Shown here: positions 12,096 through 22,851 of the stretch, one piece after another
Position numbering within the stretch: position 1 is the first letter of the stretch
Layout: every line of letters begins with the position of its first letter
Source: Scoparia ambigualis
Taxonomy: Eukaryota; Arthropoda; Insecta; Lepidoptera; Crambidae
DNA length: 64,000 nucleotides
Assembly (NCBI GenBank): GCA_963921215.1
Contig: OY992507.1
Location: 11,141,212 to 11,205,211 of the forward strand
Reading direction: 5' to 3'
Program-made: the position numbers and the translations under genes
The notes under the pieces: generated by a model
The model's database searches: none
Seen by the model: only the letters and a program-made list of their open reading frames with translations
What the model was told of the DNA's origin: nothing

Positions 12096-12166
12096 TATAA
12101 CTAGAGCAGTTAGTATACCTTAAATGGACAGGATCTGAAAATAGATAGGTAATCCTAGAAGATTAA

Positions 12167-12930
12167 GAGGCCTATTACATCTGGACTGTGATTTTTGCGT
12201 AAAATTGCCAATTTTGGCGTTATGGATCTCAGAAACAAAAATACATTAACAATTATGACTTATTGAATAGTGTAGAATAGCTATTGGAATAGTGCGCAGC
12301 GGCCTCGCTTTTTGTAAATTCCGGCATCAATTGAACTACTGTTCTAAACAAGTGAAATAAAAAAATTATAATGTTATCTCTTATATAGTCGAATAGTGCG
12401 TAGCGAATTATTAGATGTCATTGATTTTACATAGGAAAAAAATCTTATTCTTAACCAAAAAACTTCGAAAACCGCTATAAGTTAACTGTGAATATCTCCT
12501 ATCTACGATAATATTATTGAGCAAAATTTATACCAGATTAATTGTTACTTCATGAGGAATACAGATTTTATAATGAATTTATTATCCTATTTCAATAAAA
12601 ACGATAAATACAACTGCAAAATTACTACAAAATGCGATGCGCCGGCCGTCCGAATTCAACTTATGCTCACAGAATGGAGATCTGTAATAATAAGCACAAA
12701 TTTATTATCCTATTTCGATAAAAACGATAAATACAACTGCAAAATTACGATTAAATGCTAAGCGCCGGCCGTCCGAATTCAACTTATGCTCACAGAATGA
12801 GGATTTGTAATAATAAGCACAAATTTATTATCCTATTTCGATAAACACGATAAATACAACTGCAAAATTACTACAAAATGCGAAAATGGGCATTTTACGC
12901 AAAAATCACATTCGAGATGTAATAGGCCTC
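12167..12930. mobile_element. TTAA-flanked MITE with 123-bp tandem repeats
   Basis: Inverted ends GAGGCCTATTACATCT and complement, continuing through GTGATTTTTGCGTAAAAT (about 45 bp in all), flanked by TTAA at 12163-12166 and 12931-12934. The right half holds about 2.6 tandem 123-bp units starting at 12576, 12699 and 12822. A second copy with two units is at 60376-61090. The TTAA site suggests piggyBac-type mobilisation. Confidence 0.75.
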
Positions 12931-12934
12931 TTAA

Positions 12935-13295
12935 CAATTGCTGTTAGATTGATTAATTTCGTACAAAAACAAATCACAGAAGCCCTCACCTCCACATTTT
13001 CTTCCAAAGACGTCATACAATCTGCGAACGTTTTAATGCACTTCCCTGCTCCCCTTCCGCGCGCAACCTGTATCGTGACGTCATCGCCTCTGACGTCAGA
13101 GCTGCGTGGCTCAATATTATAGCAGCCCGGGCCAGCTGGATGTAGGTCACGCGTCGAGCCTTATCATCGACAGCTTATGAATGATGCTGCCGGAAAATGG
13201 ACTGTGTCTTTGTTCGAGTAATGTCGTTTTTGGATTGTAATTGATTCTGGTGTATGTATAAAGTTAAAGAAATGTCCTGTCTCTTTTACTATTTT
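12935..13295. other. no gene; dispersed repeat piece at 13075-13155
   Basis: Contains the GCAGCCCGGGCCAGCTGGAT segment related to 7404-7423. No reading frame of note. Confidence 0.4.
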
Positions 13296-13299
13296 AATA

Positions 13300-13645
13300 T
13301 CTGACAAAATTTTTTAATGTGAAAAGCAGGTAAACGAGCAAGCTTGTCACCTGATGGGAAGTAAGGGCCACCGCAGACATGCGAAACGCAGAGAGTCGCC
13401 AAAACGTGATTAAGCATCGATACAGTCGCAGTACAGTGTCTGCGGTGGCCCTAACCCCCGCCGCACATGGACAGTAAATGGACACCCGCAAGCAAAACCA
13501 CAGGAGTCGTAGATACGTTGTCGGCCTTGAGGATAGAGCACGGACCTTTGAGTTAGGGGAAGGAAGGTTGGGGGGGGGGGGGGCATATGGGCATCCGGTA
13601 CTTTCATTTACCGGGCGAAACATAACAGCAACCATGCCATTGCTT
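13300..13645 (-). repeat. SINE-like repeat with LINE-type tail
   Basis: Read on the minus strand it starts near TGTTTCGCCCGGTAAATG, passes a C-run (13570-13582 on plus), and ends GCGGGTGTCC...CCATCAGGTGA..CTTGCTCGTTTACC. That tail matches the 3' end of the LINE at 16862-17660. A related copy is at 46165-46410. An 87-bp MITE interrupts it. Confidence 0.65.
13365..13451. mobile_element. 87-bp PIF/Harbinger-type MITE
   Basis: Perfect inverted ends GGGCCACCGCAGACA and complement, flanked by direct TAA (13362-13364 and 13452-13454). A three-base TWA duplication with GGGC-starting ends is the PIF/Harbinger pattern. Removing it restores continuity of the host SINE tail. Confidence 0.8.
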
Positions 13646-13696
13646 CACGCCGATATTACGCCGGGCGAGCCAACCCAATTCGTGCTATACAACGCA

Positions 13697-13742
13697 GCGT
13701 GACTAAACACTTAAGACTGCAGTCTTAAGTGTTAAGTCACGC
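13697..13742. repeat. 46-bp near-perfect palindrome
   Basis: Centre CTGCAG at 13717-13722. The inner 28 bp (AACACTTAAGACTG and complement) are exact, and arms extend to GCGTGAC/GTCACGC with one mismatch. Could be a tiny fold-back element or a terminator-like hairpin. Confidence 0.75.
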
Positions 13743-13744
13743 AA

Positions 13745-14200
13745 GCTTTTACAGTCATCGCTACGATCGCTACGATGGGTATTGGCTACGGCCGTTATTA
13801 ATCCATCTATCTGTGGTTTTGTTTACTAGGGTTCGACATTTTAATTAAGCTTCACGTAAATTATGGCAATTTCTAGCTCTGTAGATAGGTTATTTTTTTA
13901 TTATATTATTATAAATACAAATTACAATAATATATTTTTTATACAAAAGCTGCAGCTTGCAAACCAATAATGGTTTATCTGTCTACAGCGATTCGCCCAA
14001 AAAGTATTTTATGAGATTAATTTTCCATTTTTTCTTTTAATAACAATTTTGAATGCACGCAGGCGATTCATTCAAAATATTAGTTATTCATTTAAAATGG
14101 AGTGTGGAATAGCTGTAATCATTAAAACTTACCCACAACCCACTTCCACATCGAAAATAATCTTAAACACAGTTTGCTCGAACGCAATTGTACGATTTAT
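13745..14200. other. no gene
   Basis: AT-rich, no recognised element. Confidence 0.4.
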
Positions 14201-14204
14201 GTTA

Positions 14205-14345
14205 TTATTCTCATCAGCCTCTTTACGTCTCACTGCTCTGGGCACATGTGTTCCCGCATGGACAACTTCACACGGGGCAATTGGAACATCACCCACCACG
14301 CTGGCCCAATGCGGGTTAGCGAGCTATTTCACCTATTACGAAATA
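14205..14345 (-). repeat. 5S-derived SINE, 3' half
   Basis: CACCACGCTGGCCCAATGCG on the plus strand is the diagnostic block in reverse, and the CATCAGCC tail complement is at the left. Confidence 0.7.
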
Positions 14346-14393
14346 ACAAAAAAGTAAAAAAAAATTGCCTTTCCATGGTCTGTTATTAGAGAC

Positions 14394-14700
14394 GTGTATA
14401 ATAGTCATGGACGTAATAATAGTCCGCTCAATTTTTCTTGTTCAAGTTGTCCTTATTCCGTATACTTTTGTCCGTTAATAACCTTTTGACAGTTCACGAA
14501 GATAAGTGTACGATTATGCCTCGCCTACGCTTGTTCTGTTGCGAAAAGGCTTTTTCCTCTTTTATCTCAAAGTCCACTTAACGTGGTATATTTTTATGTA
14601 TAAATAGAACCGGAACTAGGACAATGTCGGCCAATAAAGCTGTTTTATCTCGCACTTAACACAGAAACCGCACACACGGCTTTGTCCCACAATAAAGATA
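14394..14700 (+). repeat. possible solo LTR-like promoter/poly(A) unit
   Basis: Starts near TGTATAATAGTC and contains a TATA box (TATAAATAG, 14599-14607) followed 40 bp later by AATAAAG and a second AATAAAG at 14690. That order of promoter and poly(A) signals fits an LTR, but no TG..CA ends with a target duplication could be fixed, so this is tentative. Confidence 0.3.
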
Positions 14701-14710
14701 ATGTATTGTT

Positions 14711-14713
14711 ATT

Positions 14714-14747
<34 letters not shown>

Positions 14748-14766
14748 GTATCTCTCTCTCTCTCTC
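14711..14766. repeat. (TC)n microsatellite
   Basis: About 55 bp of TC dinucleotides broken once by ATGTA. Confidence 0.9.
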
Positions 14767-14939
14767 TTTAATATTGATAATTTTTTTCTTGACTTCTTAC
14801 TAAGGTCAAGTGGTTTGCACGGCAGTTAACTCAAATAATAGTTAAAAACCCATTAAATATGAAATATTATAGAAAGGTGTTGTAGTTAAGTATAAAAATT
14901 GTCGAAAAAACTGCTTTTTATCTTTTTGATTCTCTCTTT

Positions 14940-15105
14940 TGAGTCCAGGCCTTTCTACATGGACCACAGCGCAGAGATTGGGCCATAACCCACCACGCTG
15001 GCCCAGTGCGGGTTGGTGGGTTTTAACGACTGCCATCTTACGACAACAACCAGGACCAAAGGCTTTACGTGCCTTGCGAAGCACGGAGGAGCTCAAGATG
15101 TTGAA
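14940..15105 (-). repeat. 5S-derived SINE, 3' two-thirds
   Basis: Contains GGGCCATAACCCACCACGCT and GCACGGAGGAGCTCAAGATG, the minus-strand form of the 57531-57826 family. Confidence 0.8.
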
Positions 15106-15780
15106 AATATTATAATTGTTCACAATGGTCCTATTAATGATGCTTTGCTATTTATAATACCAATTAGAAACAAACAATGTACGTAAGTATATATAGCCAT
15201 CACATAACTAAATTCAGGCGTACAAACATGAAAAAAAAGAAAAAATAACTCAAAAATAAATTTATAATAATGTCTCCATACCCTACTTAATGATCTGGAG
15301 CGTACGATTCGAGAGTATAAATTTAAGATGGCAGAGATAATCATAAATTATTATTAACTAAGTTATATCAAATGTCATTAACGTCAATAAATAACCAATT
15401 ATATGTACAGAACCTATATTTCACTAGTACCCAAGATTAGATAATAGTTCCAATGTAATAAACGTCCCACCGACGTCCACAGCAGTTCGCTAACTTGCTT
15501 AAGCTACGATTTAACAGAATTAAACCTTGTTGAATAATCATATTTATCAAGCGAACTTAACGAATAAACACCTATAAAGTTTCTCTACAGTAACACTTTA
15601 ATTAAGTTAACGCTGCTTAATTACCTAAGTGCATAATATACTTTAACCAATTACAGAGTTCAGCGACTTAACTAGTTTACTTCAAAGGTTTATAGTAATT
15701 TTGAACACCTGGGTGGCTTGAAAAAAAAAACGCTAATATTCAACAACATGGTTTATTTTTTATTAAAATAATTGTATGTT
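15106..15780. other. no gene
   Basis: AT-rich with frequent TTAA, no recognisable element. Confidence 0.45.
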
Positions 15781-15782
15781 TG

Positions 15783-15905
15783 TGAGCGGCGTTGGGCTCA
15801 CCACATGTGCAGTTGCTATTTTGGTAAAAAGTGGACTATGGCAGAGGACTGCTTTTGCGGTCCTCGTTGCCGCATTGTCTGACAACCCTTCGGGGATGAT
15901 ATATA
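15783..15905 (+). repeat. repeat X, 3' part
   Basis: GTGGACTATGGCAGAGGACT and CTTCGGGGATGATA are the 3' half of repeat X. It is followed by a small insertion with poly(T) at 15930-15960, flanked by two copies of TATATGTATTAGG-CACAGAG (15902 and 16007), probably a SINE remnant with its target duplication. Confidence 0.65.
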
Positions 15906-16039
15906 TGTATTAGGACACAGAGACACGATATGTATACGATTATATTTTTTTTTTTTCTATTATGACTCGTCATAGTGACTGCATCCTGCCTGATGGTAAG
16001 CAGGTTATATGTATTAGGCCACAGAGACACGATCGTGGC

Positions 16040-16860
16040 ATTTGTGAATTAGCAAAAAAAGAACCCACTCCTATTGAAACAGGCTATATAACAGCTTTAT
16101 AGTGTATGATATTTTTCCAGGAAGTTTTCAGGAAGCTGTTTTCTAAAAGGGTATCCTTTAATTGGAATCTATTCGTGCTAGCTTTGTTATATCTGCCAAT
16201 AACCGATATAGGTAACTTATAAGCGCTGCTTCATAGGATAATGGCTGGCCTTCTTGTGTCATTACCAGACCTCAGATTTCAGAACAAACTTGTTCTATCA
16301 GTTATGGCTCAGAGATAATGTTCTATACGACAAGTTGATACCAATATAGTCGCAGAGATAAATATTTATAATAATTGGACGTTTTAAATATTTTTGAATA
16401 AATTGAGCAAGTACTTTACTTACAAATAGTACGTTTATAATCAAAGTGAAAGGACCAATATACCTATTTGTTTTCAAGTTAATTTTATGCCATAATATTT
16501 CGTTAAAGATCACTCATTTTTGTAGGCGTAATTATATAATTTCTATTCGTTGTACGCAAATGGCATTATTAATATCAAAGTAAGCCACACCTCGACGCGA
16601 ATGTAGTAATAAAATTCATTGCATAACACATTAATTACATACTGTTCACTTTCATACTTAATTAACGGGACTAAGAAGTTTACTGTGGAGCGATAAAACC
16701 TACTCGTAATAAACAGCCTATATTCTCACTCATTGCTAATAGGCAATATCCTACATCATGTAAATGAAGTCATCGCTATTAAGACGGTTGGTTTCATCAT
16801 CACGCTGCTAAAGTCGGGTTGGTTATCACATAACCGGGTTATACATCGAGAAATCTAAAA
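16040..16860. other. no gene
   Basis: AT-rich, no recognised element. The LINE coding region begins at the right edge. Confidence 0.4.
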
Positions 16861-16861
16861 C

Positions 16862-17660
16862 ATGCTTTGCTCAACCCAGGAATTTAATGCGCAAACACAA
16901 GTTTGCGCATTTACCGCGAAAAAACATCCCTTCGTCGTACCTCTGAACTTTGAGGGAGCTCCCCTTGATACCAATCCGACTATTGGAATCCTTGGCGTCG
17001 ATATTTCGAGTGACGTTCGGTTTCGTTGTCATTTGGAAGGTAAAGCTAAATTAGCTTCGAAAAAGCTGGGTGTGCTTAATAGAGCGGGTCAGTATTTCAC
17101 GCCGGCCCACCGTTTACAACTGTATAAAGCACAGGTCAGGCTGCATATAGAATACTGCTCCCATCTCTGGGCTGGAGCACCCCAATACCAACTCCTTCCA
17201 TTTGACCGCATTCAACGCAGAGCTGCTCGAATTGTCGACGACGTGGTTATTTCAGGACGGCTCGATCTACTGGCTCTTCGGAGAGACGTTGCGTCTCTCT
17301 GTATATTGTACCGTTTAAATCATGGGGAGTGTTCTGAGGAATTGTTCGGCTTGATCCCTGCCGCTGATTTCCTTCACCGCACTACACGCAATCGACTGTC
17401 ATTCCATCCACATCACCTTGATGGCGGTCTACTACTGTGCATTTTTCAAGAAATTTATTGCCTCAAACTACAGTGTCGTGGAACCAGCTCTCGGCGGCGA
17501 TATTTCCGGACCGTTATGACTTAGGGATCTTCAAGAAACGAGCCTATTCCTTCCTTAAAGGCCGGCAACGCGTCTGCGATTCCTCTGGTTTTGCGAGTGT
17601 CCATGGGCGGCGGTGATTACTTTCCATCAGGTGACCCGCTTGCTCGTTTGCCTCATCTGC
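16862..17660 (+). pseudogene. Jockey-like LINE reverse transcriptase, C-terminal end and 3' tail
   Basis: The frame 16862-17524 (220 codons) is the region downstream of the reverse-transcriptase palm: GILGVDISSDVRFRCHLEGK, a KKLGVLNRAGQYFTPAHRLQLY helix, HIEYCSHLWAGAP and FDRIQRRAARIV. It is frameshifted near 17505, after which another frame reads DLGIFKKRAYSFLKGRQRV and stops at about 17613. The 3' UTR has GGTGATTACTTTCCATCAGG, CGTTTGCC and a short poly(A). 5' truncation has removed the catalytic core. The tail is shared with the SINE-like repeats at 13300 and 46165. Confidence 0.8.
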
Positions 17661-17700
17661 TAAAAAAAAAAATAGAATTGATTCCTCCAGAAAAGGAGAC

Positions 17701-17954
17701 CAGCCCCCTTACTCTTGAAACCGATCGCTTTTGGATCGGATTAGTATTGTGAATTTTCGTACTCCTAAGTCACGATACCAGAGCTAATATGGATTCATAT
17801 TGCGTGGATATTGAGTGAAAAAAATACAAAACTCAATGCCATTTAGTTTACCAAATATGAGTCCAAATTAGCGCTGGTGTCGTAACTTAAAAATACGAAA
17901 ATTCACAATACCAATCCGATCCAATAGCGATCGGTTACGAGAGTAAGGGGGCTG
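17701..17954. mobile_element. MITE, 254 bp, long inverted repeats
   Basis: Ends CAGCCCCCTTACTC and complement. Arms of about 105 bp, with GATCGGATTAGTATTGTGAA on the left pairing with TTCACAATACCAATCCGATC on the right. Inserted just after the LINE poly(A). No obvious direct duplication. Confidence 0.75.
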
Positions 17955-18680
17955 GTATAGGACCGAGCGCTATACTACCACGGCGATTAATAAAAAAAAC
18001 TTAGCGTGTAAAAAATTGAGCTTATATCCATTAATCGGTAATGATTTGATTTCAATCGTTGCCCAAAGTTGGACGGTAGGTATATAGGCTAATAACTTTA
18101 ATTTACATCACATAAAAAGTAGATACAACAAAATCAAGTTTAAGTAACGAAACAAATTAAGAGCGCCGCTCACTCAACCCGCTTTTAAATGTCAACGCAA
18201 TTTGGCTCAAATATCCAGCTGCGTATCGTTTATTGGTCAATTATTGCAACGGGAAAATCAACCCTAATCCCCGGCCCCTGTGCTCCACTTTGGGGGCGGG
18301 GGAATAAGAATCCTTTGGACCCCTACATCCTTGACCTGATTCGGGGCTCGAGATTTCTGTGGTCACCGCGCTAACCGAAGGAAGTTACGGGTTTTAGGGG
18401 TTACTTATGCGGATGGTAATCCGATGACGTTGTTATTGTATAGTTATTTTGATTTACGATAAGGTAAACGTACGAATATAAGATGTCTACATCTAAGATA
18501 GAATATGTAGGACTAAATAATTTGTGTACTTTAGTAGGTAGTATAAAAGGTCTAGAAGTACCTTTAGGGAGAAAATCTGTTTGTAATGAAAGTAGATCTT
18601 TTACAAAGAAATTTATGAATGTACGAGGAGGCTTAAGGAAACAGTGTTTTACGAGCACTGTTTTTTACGTTTTTCTTTCC
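17955..18680. other. no gene
   Basis: Two overlapping opposite frames at 18401-18701 have no domain I can name. Confidence 0.4.
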
Positions 18681-18681
18681 T

Positions 18682-18900
18682 TTTGTGACCGTTTCGGGTA
18701 GCGGTGAAAGAATTTTACTACCACCTCTCTTGCCTTGGGTGTCGCAAAAGGCGACTAACGGACTACAGACTGCACATACATCCAACAGCAAAGAGCGGCG
18801 ACAAGCTCACCACCTGTCACGCTGAGCACATGTGTAGTCGCAATTTGGTGAAAATTGGACTATGGCGGAGGACCGCTTTCTGGTATAGTCCACTTTTTAC
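18682..18900 (+). repeat. repeat X, near full length
   Basis: Carries GGTAGCGGTGAAAGA, CTTGGGTGTCGCAAAAGGCG, CACGCTGAGCACATGTGTAG and GGACTATGGCGGAGGAC in the family order. The 3' end is replaced after 18880. Confidence 0.75.
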
Positions 18901-18904
18901 TATT

Positions 18905-19620
18905 GTTGATATATTCACTTCACTATTGTATTTATACTCTCGATTTATATGATCGAAATATATTAAGTAAATGTATATGTACGAGTATGTACGTCTTTCC
19001 TTTTGCATCCTAATTAGTGTAGAGTAGTGCCGTTTCAAATATTATTTTCACAATTGATCATAATTAAATCGTAATTTTTTCTGCCATATATTTTCTTATG
19101 TCTGGAAAATATCTCTTTTAGTGATAATGTCGTCCTTGTACGACTTCTAAAACCTTATTAATTCTATCGTGTCTATCTTTGGTTTAGAAGAAAGAAAGTC
19201 TACCTATTGTAATGATATTACCCACATAATGATTTGCTTATTATTACGCACAAAACACTTCTTGAAATGTAGGCATATAATATCTACATGACTAGAAGTG
19301 TTTTGTATGTTTTATCCACAGAACAAAAGTGTGGTTTATTCTGTGTAATATTTTGTATGTTTTGCTGTGAGCGTACCTTTTAAATAAATAAACTACCGGG
19401 AACAACGGCTTAACGTGCGTTCCCAAGCTCGGAATGGAATTATTAATTCAATAAAGCTCTCTATAAAATCACAAAGGCATAGATTAACAATAAACAAAAT
19501 GGAACACTTTTAAAATAAAAGCATTGGCAAATACTCTCCCACTATCGGATATTAAATGTTTGTAAGCTTGCGTTTCAAAATGTACACGATTGTGTTATTA
19601 ATATGAAAATGGAAACATCA
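18905..19620. other. no gene; 5S-SINE scrap at 19393-19434
   Basis: AT-rich. The piece GGAACAACGGCTTAACGTGC on the plus strand is a minus-strand fragment of the 5S-derived SINE. The sequence AAGTGTTTTGTATGTTTTATCC near 19298 is locally repeated. Confidence 0.45.
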
Positions 19621-19676
19621 AACAACAATGTTTATTTCATTTTCCATGCTCTTAAACGTATTACGAAATTAAACAC

Positions 19677-20100
19677 ATGCAGAAACTAAAGCCCTCAAAG
19701 AGAAGGCTGCGAAGGTTGCCCCTGCGGCGCCAGCTGAGCCTCCAAAGGCCGTGCGCAAAGTGTCATCGAAGCCCCGTCACGGCAGGCTTTACGCTAAGGC
19801 TGTGTTCACAGGATACAAACGTGGTCTGCGCAACCAGCATGAAAACACAGCTCTATTGAAGGTTGAGGGTGCCCGTGACCGTGATGATGCTACCTTCTAT
19901 GCTGGCAAACGATGCGTGTATGTGTACCGTGCTAAGAAGAGGACACCAATCGCTGGTGATCCCCGCGGCAAGAAGACCAAGCTGCGTGCCATCTGGGGCA
20001 AGGTAACTCTAGCAGCGTGCTTGCCCGCTTCAAGAACAACTTGCCGGCACACGCTATGGGACATAGAATACGAGTGTTGCTGTATCCTCCCAGAATCTAA
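19677..20100 (+). pseudogene. RpL35A: processed pseudogene of ribosomal protein L35A (eL33)
   Basis: Intronless copy of the 60S ribosomal protein mRNA. One frame reads AETKALKEKAAKVAPAAPAE, then RLYAKAVFTGYKRGLRNQHE, ATFYAGKRCVYVYRAKKRTP and LRAIWGKVT; after a deletion of the usual RPHGNSG segment a shifted frame continues VLARFKNNLPAHAMGHRIRV and ends LLYPPRI with a stop at 20098-20100. The start codon is out of frame because one G of ATGGCA was lost. Flanking 10-bp repeats CAACAATGTT (19623-19632 and 20141-20150) look like a target duplication, consistent with LINE-driven retroposition. Confidence 0.9.
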
Positions 20101-20229
20101 AAACCTGTTTATTTTTAAGTTAAAAATATGTATATATAGGCAACAATGTTAGCGACAGATCATAATGAAACCATTTATATACATCTGCTCATCATTTATA
20201 TACATTTATATACATTCATTTATATACAT

Positions 20230-20383
20230 CTGCCGGTCCACTGCTCTCAGAGCAGTGGACCGGCAATCCAAAGGTCGTGGGTTCAAATCCCACTCGAGCT
20301 TCCTGAGACTGGTTGATTTTTTTCTAGTAAACATTTTATCGGTTATCTATATAGCATTTTGAATGCAAAATTTCAATAATAAA
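20230..20383 (+). repeat. tRNA-derived SINE T, single copy with 5' fold-back
   Basis: Flanked by 13-bp direct repeats CATTTATATACAT (20217-20229, 20384-20396). The SINE runs from AGAGCAGTGGACCGGCAATC through the T-arm-like GTGGGTTCAAATCCCAC, CTGAGACTGGTTG and AACATTTTATC to the tail CAATAATAAA. Its first 17 bases are preceded by their own reverse complement (TGCCGGTCCACTGCTCT), forming a hairpin instead of the normal 5' head. Confidence 0.85.
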
Positions 20384-20401
20384 CATTTATATACATGTTA
20401 T

Positions 20402-20590
20402 CACGACTAATATCCCCGAAGGGTTAGCCAGACACTATATAGGCAATGATGACCTCAAAAGCAGGCCACTGCCACAGTCCACGTTTCACCAAATAATAAT
20501 AACTGCACATGTGCTCAGCGTGATAGGTGGTGAGCCCACCGGCGCTCCATGCTGTTGGATGTATGTGCAGTCTTTAGTCAGTTCAACCTT
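20402..20590 (-). repeat. repeat X
   Basis: CTGCACATGTGCTCAGCGTG and ATCCCCGAAGGGTTAG on plus are the family blocks in reverse. Confidence 0.75.
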
Positions 20591-20837
20591 TCATTATATT
20601 AATATTTTGTTTATCCCACTTGCTCCTATCATGTCTTTAATGACACACCAACTTTAAAAAAATAAAGAACTTAATGAGGGTTGTTTTTTTTTCATGTGTC
20701 TCATATTACTGTTGGGGCTGTAAACTGCTAAAGTGAAGTGGTTATTGCATGGATAAAATGTTTACTAGAAAAAAACAACCAGTCTCGAATGTGAGGGTAG
20801 ACTTCACAGTGACGTAATACCGCTGGCGTGCAGCGTA

Positions 20838-22137
20838 CGTGGGTCACTACGAAAGTTTTGAGATACTAAAAAAGTATAAAAGTTATTCAAAAAAAAAATA
20901 TTACAGTTTCTCAAAGTACTCTCCATTAGCTTCTACGCATCGATTCATCCGCCTAAACCATGATTTATAGCATTCCCGGTACTCTTCTTTAGGGAGGTCT
21001 TCTACGGCCTGCAAGTAGGCATTCTGTGCATCCTCAGGACTGTCTTGTCACGAAGTCCGAGTTTGATTTTCGGAAAGAGGAAGAAATCGCAAGGAGCTAA
21101 ATCGGGGCTATACGGAGGATGACACAATTCTTCAATCTCTGTACTCTTCAAAAAATCCTTGGTGACAATGGCCTTGCGCGGCGACGCATTGTCATGATGC
21201 AAAAAGAGCCCCCTCAAACGTTTTAGTTCGTTTTTGTTTTAAATTATTAAATACAGTAGGTAAACACACTTCAATATACCACTTAGCATTCACAGTTTTT
21301 TGGTCGTCTAAGGAAATTTTGGCCACATGACCACTTGCAGAAAAAAATGTGGCCACCATTTTTTTCCCAACACTTCGCCCGCGTTTCACCTTTGTTGGAG
21401 GTTCATCATCGGGAAACACCCAAATTGTCGATTGCCGTTTAGTCGGTGGATCATATTGGTAAATCCAACTCTCGTCTCCAGTAATAATGTTAAAAATTGA
21501 CCGTCCTTCTCCGTGATCAAATTTTCTGAGCATATATTTGCACCATGTCACGCGAGCTTTTTTTTGTTCTGAAGTCAGTGAGTGAGGCACCCATCGTGAA
21601 CATAATTTCCTGACTCCAAGCCGGTTGTGTAAAATTTCATTAATAGCTGGCGATGAAATTTTCACTACCTATTCTATATATTTATAAGTCACTTTTGGGT
21701 CTTCCTTAATATTTTTTTTTACAACTAGGACGTTTTCTTCAGTAACTGAAGTCGCGGGCCGGCCACTTCTTTCATCATCATTTAAGGAGAAAATCCTTCG
21801 TTTAAATTGAGCGAACCATCTGAAAACTGTTGCACGCGATGATGCATAGTCCCCAAACGCCGAAACTAATCGCTCTCTGCACTCACATCCATTTAATCCA
21901 AATTTATAATCGTACAAAATCATCGCACGAAAATGTTCTCGCTTAAAATCCATAGTTGACGATGAAAGCCCGCGAAATTGAAACAAAAATCAAACGTCAT
22001 TTTTTTATTTTTAAATATTTGATTAAATGGTTTTCTATGTTCGAATTACAAATAATTTATCTTTAAAAAAAGGTTCAATCTAGTTGCGTTCTTTTTATAA
22101 ATTTCGAGTATCTCAAAACTTTCGTAGTGACCTTACG
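20838..22137 (-). mobile_element. mariner element, 1,300 bp
   Basis: Terminal repeats of about 30 bp containing GGTCACTACGAAAGTTTTGA at the left and its complement at the right, flanked by TA (20836-20837, 22138-22139). The empty site is preserved in neighbouring tandem units as GCAGCGTATCAACTACTA (22436 onwards), which proves both ends. Encodes a disabled transposase on the minus strand. Confidence 0.92.
20901..21953 (-). pseudogene. mariner transposase (D34D), broken
   Basis: Cut-and-paste transposase of the Tc1/mariner superfamily. The start chosen is MDFKREHFRAMILYDYK (21953), after which come a helix-turn-helix region with CRERLVSAFGDYASSRATVF and the ERSGRPA linker. Catalytic residues are visible: Asp in ITGDESW, Asp in HHDNASP, and Asp in APCDFFLF 34 residues later. 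Breaks: an in-frame stop at 21669-21671, a frameshift in the G-run near 21208, and a second frameshift near 21045, after which the C-terminus (EEYRECYKSWFRRMNRC) resumes and ends at 20901. About 350 residues originally, normal for the family. Inactive. Confidence 0.9.
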
Positions 22138-22174
22138 TATCAACTACTAGAAAAAATTCAACAAGTCTTCTGGG

Positions 22175-22247
22175 GTCTCGGTAGCTTAGCGGTTAGAGCG
22201 TTGGACCGGCAATCCAAAGGTCACAGGTTCGAATCCCGTTCGAGCTT
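22175..22247 (+). repeat. tRNA-like head of SINE T, unit 1
   Basis: A box TAGCTTAGCGG and B box GGTTCGAATCC are present. Anticodon stem TTGGA/TCCAA is intact in this unit, with loop CCGGCAA, which lacks the usual U33. The acceptor stem is only partly paired. It reads as a Pol III promoter head of a SINE, not a working tRNA. Confidence 0.75.
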
Positions 22248-22475
22248 TCCTGAGACTGATTGTTTTTTTCTAGTAAACATTTTATCCTAAATCTATATAG
22301 CATTGTGAATGCCAAATTTCAAAAATAAAGACATTTATAAGAAATTACGTCTTTATCGATTGTTAAATACTTGCAATAGTATTTCTTTCGAATGTGAGGG
22401 TAGACTTCACAGTGACGTAATACCGCTGCCTTGCAGCGTATCAACTACTATAAAAAATTCAACAAGTCTTCTGGG

Positions 22476-22548
22476 GTCTCGGTAGCTTAGCGGTTAGAGC
22501 AGTGGACCGGAAATCCAAAGGTCACGGGTTCGAATCCCGTTCGAGCTT
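22476..22548 (+). repeat. tRNA-like head of SINE T, unit 2
   Basis: Same as unit 1 with AGTGGACCGGAAATCC in the anticodon region, breaking the stem pairing. Confidence 0.72.
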
Positions 22549-22778
22549 TCCTGAGACTGGTTGTTTTTTTTTCTAGTAAACATTTTATCCTAAATCTATA
22601 TAGCATTGTGAATGCCAAATTTCAATAATAAAGACATTTATAAGCAATTACGTCTTTATCGATTGTTAAATACTTGCAATAGTATTTCTTTCGAATGTGA
22701 GGGTAGACTTCACAGTGACGTAATACCGCTGGCTTGCAGCGTATCAACTACTAGAAAAAATTCAACAAGTCTTCTGGG

Positions 22779-22851
22779 GTCTCGGTAGCTTAGCGGTTAG
22801 AGCAGTGGACCGGCAATCCAAAGGTCACATGTTCGAATCCCGTTCGAGCTT
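22779..22851 (+). repeat. tRNA-like head of SINE T, unit 3
   Basis: Same layout. The B box region reads CATGTTCGAATCCCG, weakening the T stem. Confidence 0.72.

Noticed and set aside
12552..12761. Small protein gene
   Set aside because: The frame is the tandem repeat of a MITE and its relative at 60814-61104 is the same repeat.
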